From: Saccharum officinarum
Lineage: Eukaryota > Streptophyta > Magnoliopsida > Poales > Poaceae
NCBI GenBank assembly: GCA_020631735.1
Contig: CM036158.1
Coordinates: 81,913,914-81,977,913, forward strand
Direction: 5' to 3'
DNA length: 64,000 nucleotides
Shown: in pieces, positions 21,141 to 34,900 of the stretch
Layout: each line of letters begins with the position of its first letter
Numbering within the stretch: position 1 is the first letter of the stretch
Position numbers and translations under genes: made by a program
Notes under the pieces: generated by a model
Seen by the model: only the letters and a program-made list of their open reading frames with translations
The model's database searches: none
Told to the model about the DNA's origin: nothing

Positions 21141-21320
21141 ATGCGGCACAACGAATTCAACATGCCTAAACAGAAACCAAATTAATTTGCAGCCATAGTC
21201 AATTGTCGAACAATTAGGTACATTCATTCTATGCGGCACAACGAATTCAACATGCCTAAACAGAAACCAAATTAATTTGCAGTCATAGTCAATTGTCGAA
21301 CAATTAGGTACATTCATCCC
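21141..21320. repeat. Tandem duplication of a 90-bp unit
   Basis: Two adjacent copies start atgcggcacaacgaattcaa at 21141 and 21231 and run to 'ggtacattcat'. They differ by only a few bases (for example gcagcc versus gcagtc), so the duplication is recent. No function is suggested. Confidence 0.85.
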
Positions 21321-21461
21321 ATGAAAGTAAGAGCACCTGTTATCAATCTGTTACAAAGATACGGCACAAACATGTTCTTATTTAAAAGAAATAGAGCGCG
21401 AGAAGCTAAGAACAACCCATTCTCTCTTATTGTAACAGAGATAGCATGAAGCAATCGAACA

Positions 21462-24400
21462 TGTAACACCCCAGGTGTTTATTACCAATTAGGCAGTGGG
21501 TTTGAGCTCAAACATAATAGATTAGTGGAGATGACGATGCCAAAGTCAAACCTATGGAAATAAACCCTAACCTAAACTTGGATATTGCACCCTCGCTTAC
21601 ATATAGGCTCAATTAAAAGATATATGCTTGGGTGTTGCTATCAAAGTATCTTCACATGTCTCACATCAAGAACTATCTATATTGATCCCTGAAAAAGTTT
21701 CATGAAGTTTGGAATTAAAAAGTCACATGAAATGATAAGTTCCATTCCTATTGGAAATTGCCCCATTAAGTTAATGGAACTATAGACCATCAACCAAACC
21801 TTGCCAATATGCCCAAATGACTTTAGATGAACTCTACAACAAAAGTCATGAAGGGTTCATGTTGAGCAAATGTCAAGAAAATGCCTCGATTGGCCTAAAA
21901 CCCTAGTTTAGGCTTTATCGAGTTGATACTTTGACCAAAGTAAAAGTTTGACTTCTGTACTAGTTATGAGGTTTGACCTTAAACAAAAGTTGTAGTTCAT
22001 CTTGTGTAGAACAGACTTTATTCAATGGTCAAGAGCTAGTTTGGCCTCTAACCTAGTCAAATAGAGATCACAATGTGGATTCAGCTGCTGTTTTCAGCAC
22101 TTAAAAAAATATTCTAAGTCCTGAGTTTGTAGTAATAAGTTGACATGTTTGGTGATCTTTATCTCCATAACCAGGCTGAACCAGTCCATGATCCTTTAAT
22201 AAAAGTTGTAGCTTAAGTTGTGAGCAACAAACTTTGTTTTTGGGGCATACCATGATTTAGCTTGGAAATAAGTCAAACCATGGCCCAAAGTTTGAATCTG
22301 TTGCAGTTTGTTTCAGACTTAGAAATATTCCAAGTCCAGGAATTCCAGCACCAATACCGGTTGACATTCAACGTTCTCCAAATTTTGTTACATAACTTGA
22401 GTTGACCCAAAAATAGAAGTTGAAATATACGTCTTGAATAAGAGCTCATAGAAAGTAGGATTTGATCTGACATGTTTTGACCAGCAAATTAGAGCCTCAA
22501 CCGAGCCAAGCTTGGTCCTTGTTTAGTCGCTGACAGTGGCATGTTAGCAGCTAATTAACTGCTAACCCACTATCCGAATGTCTGAACAACCTTAATGAGT
22601 TTTGTAGATCATCATGTGGGCAACAACTTTTCTTAAGACACCTAAGACCGAATATGCTTGGAAGATGCCATGTTTGTGACCCGAAGTCGGGCACTCTGTC
22701 ACCCGCCACCTGTTCGGGAGGCTGCCCACGCGCCCTCCATGCGCCGGCCGCGCCTCCACCATGGCCGAGCACAGTTGCCACATGCCCCACATCCCTGGAC
22801 GCGTGCCCCGCGCCTCTGCGCCCTCAAGGGTGGACGTCTGAGTCTCCTCCCTCGTCCCTGAGCTCGCCTCCACCTTCGCCTTGCTCTGTTCGTCACGGGA
22901 GCGCGCGCCCGCCATGGCCGCCCATGGAGCTCCGAGCTGCCACCGTCGTCCCTCCGTCTCCGAGCTCCCTGGCATCCCACAGCAAGCACTACCGCCCTCG
23001 CAGCGTCATGCTCTGCCCCGCGCGCACGCTCGCCCAAGCTCCCGGGCACTGGAGCGCGCTACCGCCATGGCCGTCCGGTAGAACTCCATGGCCACCGATG
23101 TTCTCCTACCTCCAGCCTTCCTCCGCCCAAACGGACCGCCGCACCACCTTCGCCACGCCAAGCCGCACGCGCGGCACCTCCTCCCCGGCCTTGAACCTCA
23201 CCGGAGGCCGCTGCCATCGGGCCGCCGCCGTCGCCGCCGCCTGCTCCGGTGGCCACAACGCTGGGGACCGCCGCGGGCCGAGCTGTGTAGCTCTACGGGT
23301 GCGCAAGGGCACGTTGGAGCTCATGCCACCCTCAGCCGCCACCGTCGGTGGTCACCCCTCGCCGGAGCCGCGCGTCCGACCCCCCCTCTGCCGCCGTCGG
23401 GAGGTTGCAGAAAACCGGCTCGCTTTCCCTGTGTCTCTCTCTCCGGGTGTATGACGAGCGGGCCCGGCTGAACAGCGGGTCCCACATGTCGGTTAAGTAG
23501 TGACAGATCTGGGGTAGGAAATCGGGTGTGCCTAGCGAATATTGTTAGGGTTGTTTTATTTCGTTTTTGAATATCAGATTTGATGTAAATCTTCTAAAAT
23601 CCATATCTCATGCTAGATAAGTCCAAAAATAGCAAATGTGGACTTTTTGGAAACCTTGAGAAGTGATCTATGCAATAGAGTCATAAAATGTTAGGTGTTT
23701 GTAGGTGTTTTTTTCTGATGTTTTATTTAAGCTTTAAAAAATGCTCTAAAATACTTATAAACTTGACCAGAGCAAGATCTGGAGTTTTAGAACCCCAAAA
23801 ATGGTGATTCTTGTTTTGTTAATTTTGTGATGACATGTACTTGCTAGAAAAAATATTAAACACACTAATTGTTCACTGTTTTCTTAGGGTTGTGATTGGA
23901 CCTTGATAAATAAGGAAATCTATATTATGTTGCTTGTCATTTTATATCTTGAGTTGTGATGCTCCAAATGAGGGAAATTTTGATGGTAGGTTTGTCATGA
24001 TATGGATGTATTGTGGTATGAATTTCATGGTCATTGCTTATTGTATGATCTAGTTATTGATTTAACTTGTTTAAGGCTTGATAAATAACTTATAAATAAT
24101 ATATAATTGATAAAATAGAAAATGTTGTTCCATTACCTTAGTATGATGTTTCTATATCATATTAATTCATAATATGGCCTTGTGTTCATAGAAAATATTG
24201 AGTTTTAGGTTTTACTTGCTCTCACATGATTTATTGCAATAGCTATTTGTCTTTTTCATAGAGGTTGATATACTTGCCCAAATGGATTGAAATTTGGACA
24301 GTAGACTTTTGGGAGCATGTGTAGGCCACTGTAATTTCGGTAGAATTTATTGTGCACCTTGGATATGTGTTCATAATTCCACCTAATTATCTAAATAAAT

Positions 24401-26884
24401 TAAGAAAATGCATTAAAAGAATTTATTTAGGAATGGACATTATGTTTTCTGGTGTTCATTAGTCATGTGTGACATTTTGGTAAAGTTAGCTTTGTCCAAG
24501 TATATGTTTGCAACATAAGTTAATAATTATTTCTTGCAAGTGAGGTTTCTGAACAGATTTAAGAATATTTGTTAATTACCCTATGCAAATGATGTTTTCA
24601 TGTCTTGTGTGCTATAACAAAGTTGTTGTGAATTTCATGATCTAGCTTCTGCTAAATTTTGGTGGCAATTGGACATATGGTTTAGAAACTACAGCTGTTC
24701 TAAGTTGGGTTCAGATTTAGGTTGCTCTCTGTCCTTTCAGGACAGATTCTGTACCTTCTGTATTTCGACTTAGTAAATTTTAGAATCAGGTTTAGATGAT
24801 TATAAATGAAATTTAGATAATTTCATAAGCTTTCCATAATGTCTTCTTGTAAGTCATTTGGAGTTGTAGATCTCCAGTTATGATTAAATTACTCAGCTGT
24901 TGGTCTGATGTCCAGAAGGTAGCAATTTCTAGTTCTAGTACTTTGATTAACTTTGCCATGCTAATGTGTTGCAGTGTAACTCATACCTTTGAAGGTACTT
25001 GGTTTGGTACCCTAGGATCTTATAAGACTTGTGTCTTGATTGATGTATTTGCAATCTTCTATGTTATGCCCTATTGTGGATTAAGTTAATTAGCTCTAGG
25101 TGTTTATGAGAACTTTGGTATGCTTGTTTGATTTCTTTGTTTATTGCACTTCTATGCATTCATACATATGCATTGTTGCACCTCATTTAGGTACGTTAGC
25201 TGAAGCACGTGAAGGACCTAAGGTGGAGCCAAACCCGAAGATGGAGTTGGTGGATCCATCCCGAAGATAGAAGGATCGGGCAAGTGCTAGATGAGAGGAT
25301 GCTCGCCAAGCGAACTCATCTGACATACTCTAACTTGAGTCGGATCCCAGGCAAGCCCCGGAGCATTATAAGCCTCCTATCTTTAAAGCAATTAATTCTA
25401 TATATGCTATAAGTATTGTTGCATTAAGTGATAGGAGTTGGTTGGAAACCCTTGCTGCATTATATCATTCCTTGTCCAGATATATGAATCCTTGAATCCT
25501 ACATAGACTAGGATCGAGTAGATGCTTAGCCCTGCTTTAAGCGGTAGAAGTCAGGTGATTTCCTGTCACCTGCGAGATATAGGGATATTCATATATGGCA
25601 CGGTTGGCTATATTTGCTATCGTGGAAAGGAATCATGTGTTAATAAAATGAAATGAGACCGGGCGGAATGACGATAGTGAAGCAACAAGGCATGGAGGTC
25701 TTGGGTGTGGATATATCCCCGTCTGAGTCGTTTAAGGACCGATTCGCTGTACGTCCTTGAGTCATGTTGAACGCAGTCTAACACTTAGTTGGCCGGATAA
25801 CCCGTTCCGACCGCGAAGCCGAGTAATGTGGTTCAGGCCGGGAATCGAATGGTAGGTTGCTTCTTGGAGGAGAGAAAGGATGTGCTTGGGGACATTGGCG
25901 TGAGACCAAGGGGGGTTAGAGTCCCTATCACCTGGCAGAGTGTCGCCCTTGGGGTCGCGACATTATTCGGACCCGCGATTCCTGAATCATATGAAAAGGT
26001 GGCTTGTGCGACCCTGGCAGGGGCCTGCGCGGTGAGTGTTAGAAATACCCCTCCAGCTGGATAGGAATTCGATTCGAATCGCCGTCGCTCCCGGTTAGTG
26101 AGCACTTGACTTGAGCAGCGGCAACGTAGATTCCATTAAATTGAACGGATGGTTAATTGGATCACGATGGAAAGGTTGCCTTAATTTATACCTGCTATGG
26201 TTAATATTGATTGCTCCTAATAAAGTGAGTGCTCTAGTACAGGTTCTAATATAGATGATAGGTTAATGATAATTAACTTGATGCTTAAGCATTAATGATT
26301 GATCATCTATATTAAGCTTTTATGCAAAATGTTGTCAAGCTAGCCCCACTTTATACCAGCCTTGCATGATCCTTGGTGTCACCTTATTTCTGGTTTCTGA
26401 CGGGTAAGTCTAGCTGAGTACCTTCTTGTACTCAGGGTTTTATCCCCACTTGTTGCAGGTTATGATGTATCATGGCGGCTGCAAGAGTTGGTTGACTCCT
26501 GCCGTAGTGGCGGAGTGTGATCACGGGCATGATCCTTCTTATTTACCTTATCTCTAATGTTTTTGTTGGAAGTCGACCGTGGTACTGGCATGTATTTTAA
26601 ATAAGATTAATGTTAGTTTCAAATTACTTTGCTTCCGCTACTTTTGAACTTAAGTTGTAATAACTATGTTGAACTCCGATGTATATTCAATTACTTGTGA
26701 AATGGTTGTAACATGTGACTTGTTATGTTGAATCACTACGATCTTGGCTTGTATGTTGGTTGGTTTGAAACCCCTCGTGATTTTATTGGACTACCGGAGT
26801 TATATGAGCTCAAGTGCGAGAATTTGATCATTTCGGTGATTGTTTTTGTACTTGTGCTCTTATAATTTGGACGGTTCCGTTACA
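21462..26884 (+). repeat. LARD-like element, left LTR (5,423 bp)
   Basis: It starts tgtaacaccccaggtg and ends tccgttaca, immediately before the primer-binding site. It contains a GC-rich island at about 22680-23460 with long but unrelated open frames on both strands (up to 266 codons plus). Compared with the right LTR by eye, I found only three differences (near 21961, 22442 and 23704). Confidence 0.9.
22680..23460. other. GC/CpG-rich island inside the LTR
   Basis: About 780 bp of GC-rich, proline/arginine-coding DNA within an AT-rich LTR. Overlapping open frames occur on both strands at the same place, which is the signature of composition rather than of a gene. Similar islands sit in the LTRs of both elements on the right (42360-42990, 51290-51910, 53080-53770, 60550-61240), where a TATA box lies in or beside them. 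It may be the LTR promoter/leader zone. Repeated at 33137-33917. Confidence 0.5.
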
Positions 26885-26886
26885 GC

Positions 26887-26898
26887 TGGTATCGGAGC
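26887..26898 (+). other. Primer-binding site (initiator Met tRNA type)
   Basis: tggtatcggagc two bases after the LTR end. One base differs from the usual TGGTATCAGAGC used by plant LTR elements to start reverse transcription from tRNA-iMet. It is duplicated at 37343-37354. Confidence 0.8.
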
Positions 26899-29800
26899 AA
26901 GATTCAACATTAAACTTGTCGTATGTGTATTTAAAACAAAGGTTTTGTTTTATAAAATCAGTTTTATCAAGTTATAGCTATATATAGGTTTGTGAAAACT
27001 GAATTCTAAATCTAAGTATGCCAGTGGTCAATTTCCTTACGCCCATATAAGGATTATTAGGTGGCTTATATAAGTACTAACTTGGGGTTTTTCATTTATG
27101 CATCTACGCCCTTGCCAAGGTATGTATGTGTGATGACTCTCCCACACTATGCTACCCGGTGTGTCAGAGTAGAGGTAGCCTTCATATATGAAATAGCCAT
27201 ATATGTTGCTAGTTTACTTTTATGCAACGTCGCACCTACGCTCAGGTAAGTGTGAGTTGTGAGAGCATGACCGTACAACCCTCGGTCTAGGGGAGAGCTA
27301 GTTTTGGTTACTGGATTATTTACATGTTATACACATGTATATATGAAGGTACTTAATTGTGGGTGATCGAATGATTCGGGTAGTTTTGGTGCTACATGTA
27401 TATATACGGGGGTATATGTACATGGAAGTACTTAGAATTTTTACTTCTCTGCTTTCATTGTGTGCTATATTGGGAAATGTTGGGCTGCAATAAAACTTTT
27501 CTGCAGGTACGCTAACCACGAATGTGTAAGTCGAATGTAGCTGACGACTAGCTATATATCGAAAGAGTGCGTGTATGCCACCGACATAGAACGTGATCGC
27601 CACCTTAGGTTGGCAATCTTGTGAGGACGAATAGGACGAAGCATGCAACTTCATGATTGTTGCTTTATGCATGGCTATACTCTTCTCACCCGTGTTCTAT
27701 AGTGTGTAACTTGTGATCAATGTGTTACACTATCTTTCTTGAGTGAAGTAAAACAAAAATGCCTTGTTCCATGTTGCTTGAGAAAAATATGTGCTTAGCC
27801 TTACTAGAAATAAGTGTGGCTACATGCTTGAACTTAGAGATATCCTCTAGCTTAGCCAAGTGGTGGATATGTTGTTCACCTAAGTGTTTGCCAATGCTTT
27901 AGACCTCACTTAAGTAATTATGGATTCTTATGAATGAATTAAATTGGTGTTGGTCTAAGGTAACAAAATTTAGAGCTATTATAATAACATGTTTGTGTAC
28001 TCTCTTGTTAAGTAGAACAAAGGCAAGCTTTGTTATGCTTTTAGGACGTTGGCTGCTATAACGATTTCTGTTGTAGTGATGCTTTCGTGCTCATAATGGT
28101 GTTTTCTGTAGTTATGAAGAATACCAAAGTTGTAGCTAACTTAATTATATAGCTTGTCCTAAAATTTCATGACCCTAGGTCTTATGGTTTGAGAGTTATG
28201 AATTTTAGAAGTTTACTGTCAGGTTTTGCTTATGCTCTGAATAGATCTGAATGTTTGGTTTGTTTGACCTATGTGCATATGGAATCATGTCTTGGAGATA
28301 ATAGAAGAAGTATAGTACTTTTTCTAAGCTTTCCAAAATGCTAAAGATCACTACTTTTGATGGTATAAATCTCTAGTTATGAGCTTGCAAAATAGAATGA
28401 CAGAATCTATCCAAATTGGGGCAGAGATGTCTTCTTTGTCTTGTTTTGCCTCATTGGCTATAAAATCATCGTAATATGATAGTAAGAAAGTTATAGACAA
28501 CTTAATAAGCTTTAGATAAAGTTAAGGCTCAGCCTTGTTGGGTCCCTAGAACTCCAGTTATGTATTTTTGAAGTTCTTGTCAGTTTTCTGTCCATAACCT
28601 TAGTTATGGTTGAAACAAGTAACTATTGTGCTGCTGTCCAGATTCTGGGCACCTGCTAAGTTGGCCTCCTTAATTAACGTTGGTTTGGACTAAACTTGTA
28701 GTTAGTTCATGCTTGAGATGAATGCTTATTTTGGGTGAGCCTTGTGCTTTTGTATGGGTTGCTTAAGCCCATTTGTTTGAAATTTTCTCACATGACTGCT
28801 TAATTGTGATGTTGTATGTGTGCTTGTTATCTAGGTAGTGCCCTAGTTTTCATCTCGTTTATCCTCGGTGAGTATACGAGTGTCAAATAGCTTTATCTTA
28901 GAGCAATACTCGAGTTACGTGAAATGATCTCTTAGTGTCGTCTCCAATTAGGTTTTCTCTCTTAGGAGCCTGAGCCTGTAGACGTGGTGATTATCCCTTG
29001 AATGTTTGTATCCATGCCGTTGCTTGACCGAAAGCCTAAAGTTTTGTTCTCCTATATGTTTGTATAAGCCGTGGATGTTTTCCAACCCTTTTTGTGAAGA
29101 CCCTTATCGACTGACCAACCAAGTTAACTTTTATCAACGCTAGCCTTTGACCATGGTTCGTACATTGCCAGTTGTGGAGACCGTACCCAAATCCATGCTG
29201 GACCTTCTGGTTGCCTCTCCCAAAGGTTAGCTAGTATGACGCAACATCTCTTTGCTGCGGTCTCAAAATCGTTTGTTTGCAAATTGTGTAGTACCACCTT
29301 ATCAACTCAATCTTTGAGTGGTACCTCAATTTTGTCCATGAAGTTTGCTTAAGCCATCCTCAACCTTCCCAAGTTTCAGGATGTTTATCAATCTTGATCT
29401 CATGTTGTTGCTCAACATGATCGAATCTCCGTTGAATTAATTATCTGGTAGTTTCCTTAGTCGATGCCAGGTATCCGTGGAATTACACAAAAATCACCGA
29501 CTCAGTCGCCTTCCAGCAATGGATCTATGTTCTCTTGTGCTATATTTTGATCTTCGGATCAATTTCGGGTTGATTCTAAACCTTGTGACTACCTTTGCTT
29601 GCTATCCCTCTTTGTATGGCGCTTGCTCTTACAGCCCATTGGTGCCACTTGAAATTTCACTTTCGCTGTGCGTTTAGTAATGGTGTTATGAGTAGCCGCT
29701 GATGGTGCCGCGACGAAACCAAGGGCCTCCTGTGGCTGCAGACGCATGGCTGGCTGCTTGGCACGCGCTGGTATCACGGTTTCTAGTCATGATCCATTAT

Positions 29801-31882
29801 CAAACGACAGACGATGTGTTATTTTCTCGTGTTCCTTTTCTTGATTATCTCTCCAAATCGTATCGTAAGATCCATATCTTAGACCGAAAGTAGTAGCACT
29901 TCCATTTGAAGTTATATAAAGGATAATTTTTGAAGAACAGGTCACCGACATAAACATTAATAAACTGCAATAGGTGGTAGACAAGTGACTCTACTTAGTT
30001 GTCAGACTATTGACGAACGTCATCTTGGGAGCAACGTTCTCATCTCTATTGGATAAAAAGGACACACAACATTTAATGTTGGACAAGTTATCTATGGGAT
30101 GAGAATCGATTGTTGCATTGTGCATATGACCCGAGCTATCAAGTCTCAATCTTGGGTGTATAATGACCATATAATCAAAATCAACCATCTCTAGAATAAC
30201 TTCGTATTTGCTAACTTCAATGGCAACCATCTATTCTGCATCAACCACAATTATTATGGTCAAGAGTGAAGATTTGGAATTTTTAGTGTTGAGAGACAAC
30301 TAATCAGTTACCAATAGGAAGGTTAATCTCCAGCTAGGTAATGACTCCTTGGTAGCTACGAAGGCTATTTCTTACAGAGCAATAACCAATAAGAAGTTGA
30401 TCAACTAGCCAACAACTTGAGCGATATTCTATCTTCTAGAGCCATTGTGATTAAGTCAATTCTGTCTTGAACAATCACACAGATAGTGCAAGGTGTTCTA
30501 TCAGCTAAAGCGAAGAATTAGAGAAAGTATACCCTAGTTTCAATTAGTATCCTTGTGCCATAGGTGCCACAAATGGTTTGTCCATAACTTGATTGGACGA
30601 AGTGTCAAGGAATATTCGAAAGCGGTTCCTTATCCTTGTAGGAATGTTCTCCAGGCAGAGTATGTGCTTGCCCTGCAAAAGTAACCCGCAAGTTCAAAGC
30701 GTGTGTATCCTTGGATTGATATGTAAATTAATAGTCGAGATCTACTGTTGGATGGCCCTTTTGAGGTCCCACAGATACTTGTTTACACTCTTTCACTTGT
30801 TTTTGCTTTCTCGTATCCCCAATGTACGAGCAGCCTTGGTTTCTACCGATCAATTTATACCATCGTGAATCAAAAGCAATTTGAACAGTGTCAAACAACA
30901 GATTTCCTATCTTAGAGCTGTTGTTTGATCCCAAAGAGAAAGTCTCATGGTGAAAGGTTGGCCTGACAAAGTTGTTATGCTGCAAGTCAACTCAACTTAC
31001 AGTACAACTAAGTCACCAAGGAAAATTTTACTCAATCGCTTGGTGGTAGACTACTCCCCGCGGTTAAGTGAATAATTACAACTTTTGTTATCCTTAAGGC
31101 CTCGTTATATCTTTCTTTGGGAATTATTTTCCTAAGATGACATACTTTGGTACCTTATAAATGTTTTTACCCAAGAGGTTGCATCTGATTCAACCCCGTT
31201 AACTGTTGTCTTTGGATGAGAGCATCTTCTTAGGTAACATTTGGCCGAAATACGAAGCCAACTGAGTCAGCTATCACATTCACTAAACCCTCGACAGACT
31301 CAGAAAATACAGTGTTGTCAGCAGAGAAAGAGAACTGCACACATGGAACCTAAAGTAGTTTTCCTTTGGTTGGTGTCTAAATGAATGAACGTTTACGACC
31401 AGAATAGACCTTGTCTATTGGTTAGTCAGTATTCTATGGCCTCAGAGTATATTTGTCATCTATAATCTCACCCTTTTGGAAGGTTGTACTCAAGCCATTT
31501 TGGTAGAGAGCTGTTTTTCAAAACCATGTGAACATAGAGCCATTTCAACGAGTATACTTCTGAAAATTTTGGTCTAGTGTCAGGTTCATATGGCCTATGT
31601 TATGCTCATGAGAGAGCCAGATACTTGTGAGTGGTTCACTCATGGACCAAATGATCTCCGTACACTGAGAACGCCGTATGTGCTATCTTGGATTCCTCCC
31701 AAAGTAAAAATGCTTCATGAAAGTCGAAGGAAATTCTTCAAACAAATTTTATCATAAAGAGTAAGTATCAGAAAGTGCCTCTGGTCAAATTGTTCACCGA
31801 TGTTGAAGCTTTTAGCTGAATGCTATAGCAGATATTGGGAACTAGATAACGTGTCTCTCTTCCTTAAAAGGTCTTCCATTCC

Positions 31883-31917
31883 GAATCTCGGGACGCGATT
31901 CTTTTAAGGGGGGAGGG
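31883..31917 (+). other. Stem-loop and polypurine tract before right LTR
   Basis: gaatctcgggacgcgattc (31883-31901) is an 8-bp-arm inverted repeat with one mismatch, followed by taaggggggaggg directly before TGTAACACC. The same stem-loop plus purine tract is found in both gypsy elements at 43243-43280 and 60238-60274. Confidence 0.75.
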
Positions 31918-31918
31918 C

Positions 31919-34900
31919 TGTAACACCCCAGGTGTTTATTACCAATTAGGCAGTGGGTTTGAGCTCAAACATAATAGATTAGTGGAGATGACGATGCCAA
32001 AGTCAAACCTATGGAAATAAACCCTAACCTAAACTTGGATATTGCACCCTCGCTTACATATAGGCTCAATTAAAAGATATATGCTTGGGTGTTGCTATCA
32101 AAGTATCTTCACATGTCTCACATCAAGAACTATCTATATTGATCCCTGAAAAAGTTTCATGAAGTTTGGAATTAAAAAGTCACATGAAATGATAAGTTCC
32201 ATTCCTATTGGAAATTGCCCCATTAAGTTAATGGAACTATAGACCATCAACCAAACCTTGCCAATATGCCCAAATGACTTTAGATGAACTCTACAACAAA
32301 AGTCATGAAGGGTTCATGTTGAGCAAATGTCAAGAAAATGCCTCGATTGGCCTAAAACCCTAGTTTAGGCTTTATCGAGTTGATACTTTGACCAAAGTAA
32401 AAGTTTGACTTCTGTACCAGTTATGAGGTTTGACCTTAAACAAAAGTTGTAGTTCATCTTGTGTAGAACAGACTTTATTCAATGGTCAAGAGCTAGTTTG
32501 GCCTCTAACCTAGTCAAATAGAGATCACAATGTGGATTCAGCTGCTGTTTTCAGCACTTAAAAAAATATTCTAAGTCCTGAGTTTGTAGTAATAAGTTGA
32601 CATGTTTGGTGATCTTTATCTCCATAACCAGGCTGAACCAGTCCATGATCCTTTAATAAAAGTTGTAGCTTAAGTTGTGAGCAACAAACTTTGTTTTTGG
32701 GGCATACCATGATTTAGCTTGGAAATAAGTCAAACCATGGCCCAAAGTTTGAATCTGTTGCAGTTTGTTTCAGACTTAGAAATATTCCAAGTCCAGGAAT
32801 TCCAGCACCAATACCGGTTGACATTCAACGTTCTCCAAATTTTGTTACATAACTTGAGTTGACCCAAAAATAGAAGTTGAAGTATACGTCTTGAATAAGA
32901 GCTCATAGAAAGTAGGATTTGATCTGACATGTTTTGACCAGCAAATTAGAGCCTCAACCGAGCCAAGCTTGGTCCTTGTTTAGTCGCTGACAGTGGCATG
33001 TTAGCAGCTAATTAACTGCTAACCCACTATCCGAATGTCTGAACAACCTTAATGAGTTTTGTAGATCATCATGTGGGCAACAACTTTTCTTAAGACACCT
33101 AAGACCGAATATGCTTGGAAGATGCCATGTTTGTGACCCGAAGTCGGGCACTCTGTCACCCGCCACCTGTTCGGGAGGCTGCCCACGCGCCCTCCATGCG
33201 CCGGCCGCGCCTCCACCATGGCCGAGCACAGTTGCCACATGCCCCACATCCCTGGACGCGTGCCCCGCGCCTCTGCGCCCTCAAGGGTGGACGTCTGAGT
33301 CTCCTCCCTCGTCCCTGAGCTCGCCTCCACCTTCGCCTTGCTCTGTTCGTCACGGGAGCGCGCGCCCGCCATGGCCGCCCATGGAGCTCCGAGCTGCCAC
33401 CGTCGTCCCTCCGTCTCCGAGCTCCCTGGCATCCCACAGCAAGCACTACCGCCCTCGCAGCGTCATGCTCTGCCCCGCGCGCACGCTCGCCCAAGCTCCC
33501 GGGCACTGGAGCGCGCTACCGCCATGGCCGTCCGGTAGAACTCCATGGCCACCGATGTTCTCCTACCTCCAGCCTTCCTCCGCCCAAACGGACCGCCGCA
33601 CCACCTTCGCCACGCCAAGCCGCACGCGCGGCACCTCCTCCCCGGCCTTGAACCTCACCGGAGGCCGCTGCCATCGGGCCGCCGCCGTCGCCGCCGCCTG
33701 CTCCGGTGGCCACAACGCTGGGGACCGCCGCGGGCCGAGCTGTGTAGCTCTACGGGTGCGCAAGGGCACGTTGGAGCTCATGCCACCCTCAGCCGCCACC
33801 GTCGGTGGTCACCCCTCGCCGGAGCCGCGCGTCCGACCCCCCCTCTGCCGCCGTCGGGAGGTTGCAGAAAACCGGCTCGCTTTCCCTGTGTCTCTCTCTC
33901 CGGGTGTATGACGAGCGGGCCCGGCTGAACAGCGGGTCCCACATGTCGGTTAAGTAGTGACAGATCTGGGGTAGGAAATCGGGTGTGCCTAGCGAATATT
34001 GTTAGGGTTGTTTTATTTCGTTTTTGAATATCAGATTTGATGTAAATCTTCTAAAATCCATATCTCATGCTAGATAAGTCCAAAAATAGCAAATGTGGAC
34101 TTTTTGGAAACCTTGAGAAGTGATCTATGCAATAGAGTCATAAAATGTTAGGTGTTTGTAGTGTTTTTTTCTGATGTTTTATTTAAGCTTTAAAAAATGC
34201 TCTAAAATACTTATAAACTTGACCAGAGCAAGATCTGGAGTTTTAGAACCCCAAAAATGGTGATTCTTGTTTTGTTAATTTTGTGATGACATGTACTTGC
34301 TAGAAAAAATATTAAACACACTAATTGTTCACTGTTTTCTTAGGGTTGTGATTGGACCTTGATAAATAAGGAAATCTATATTATGTTGCTTGTCATTTTA
34401 TATCTTGAGTTGTGATGCTCCAAATGAGGGAAATTTTGATGGTAGGTTTGTCATGATATGGATGTATTGTGGTATGAATTTCATGGTCATTGCTTATTGT
34501 ATGATCTAGTTATTGATTTAACTTGTTTAAGGCTTGATAAATAACTTATAAATAATATATAATTGATAAAATAGAAAATGTTGTTCCATTACCTTAGTAT
34601 GATGTTTCTATATCATATTAATTCATAATATGGCCTTGTGTTCATAGAAAATATTGAGTTTTAGGTTTTACTTGCTCTCACATGATTTATTGCAATAGCT
34701 ATTTGTCTTTTTCATAGAGGTTGATATACTTGCCCAAATGGATTGAAATTTGGACAGTAGACTTTTGGGAGCATGTGTAGGCCACTGTAATTTCGGTAGA
34801 ATTTATTGTGCACCTTGGATATGTGTTCATAATTCCACCTAATTATCTAAATAAATTAAGAAAATGCATTAAAAGAATTTATTTAGGAATGGACATTATG

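Larger units (their letters stand above)
26885..31918 (+). other. Internal region of the LARD-like element, non-coding
   Basis: About 5 kb, AT-rich, with frequent stops in all frames. Intron-like phrases such as 'aagctttccaaaatgctaaag' and 'actccagttatg' recur at 28120-28620. A short frame at 29702 (MVPRRNQGPPVAADAWLAAW) resembles a gag N-terminus but ends quickly. Nothing else was recognised. Confidence 0.6.

Noticed and set aside
22654..23454. 266-codon open frame in the LARD LTR (and its copy at 33111-33911)
   Set aside because: It lies in a GC-rich island with overlapping open frames on both strands, is Pro/Ser/Arg-rich, and has no domain. It is explained by composition.
29477..29893. 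Possible gag start in the LARD interior (MVPRRNQG…)
   Set aside because: Only about 60 codons, no gag core, and no zinc knuckle follows. Kept only as a remark.
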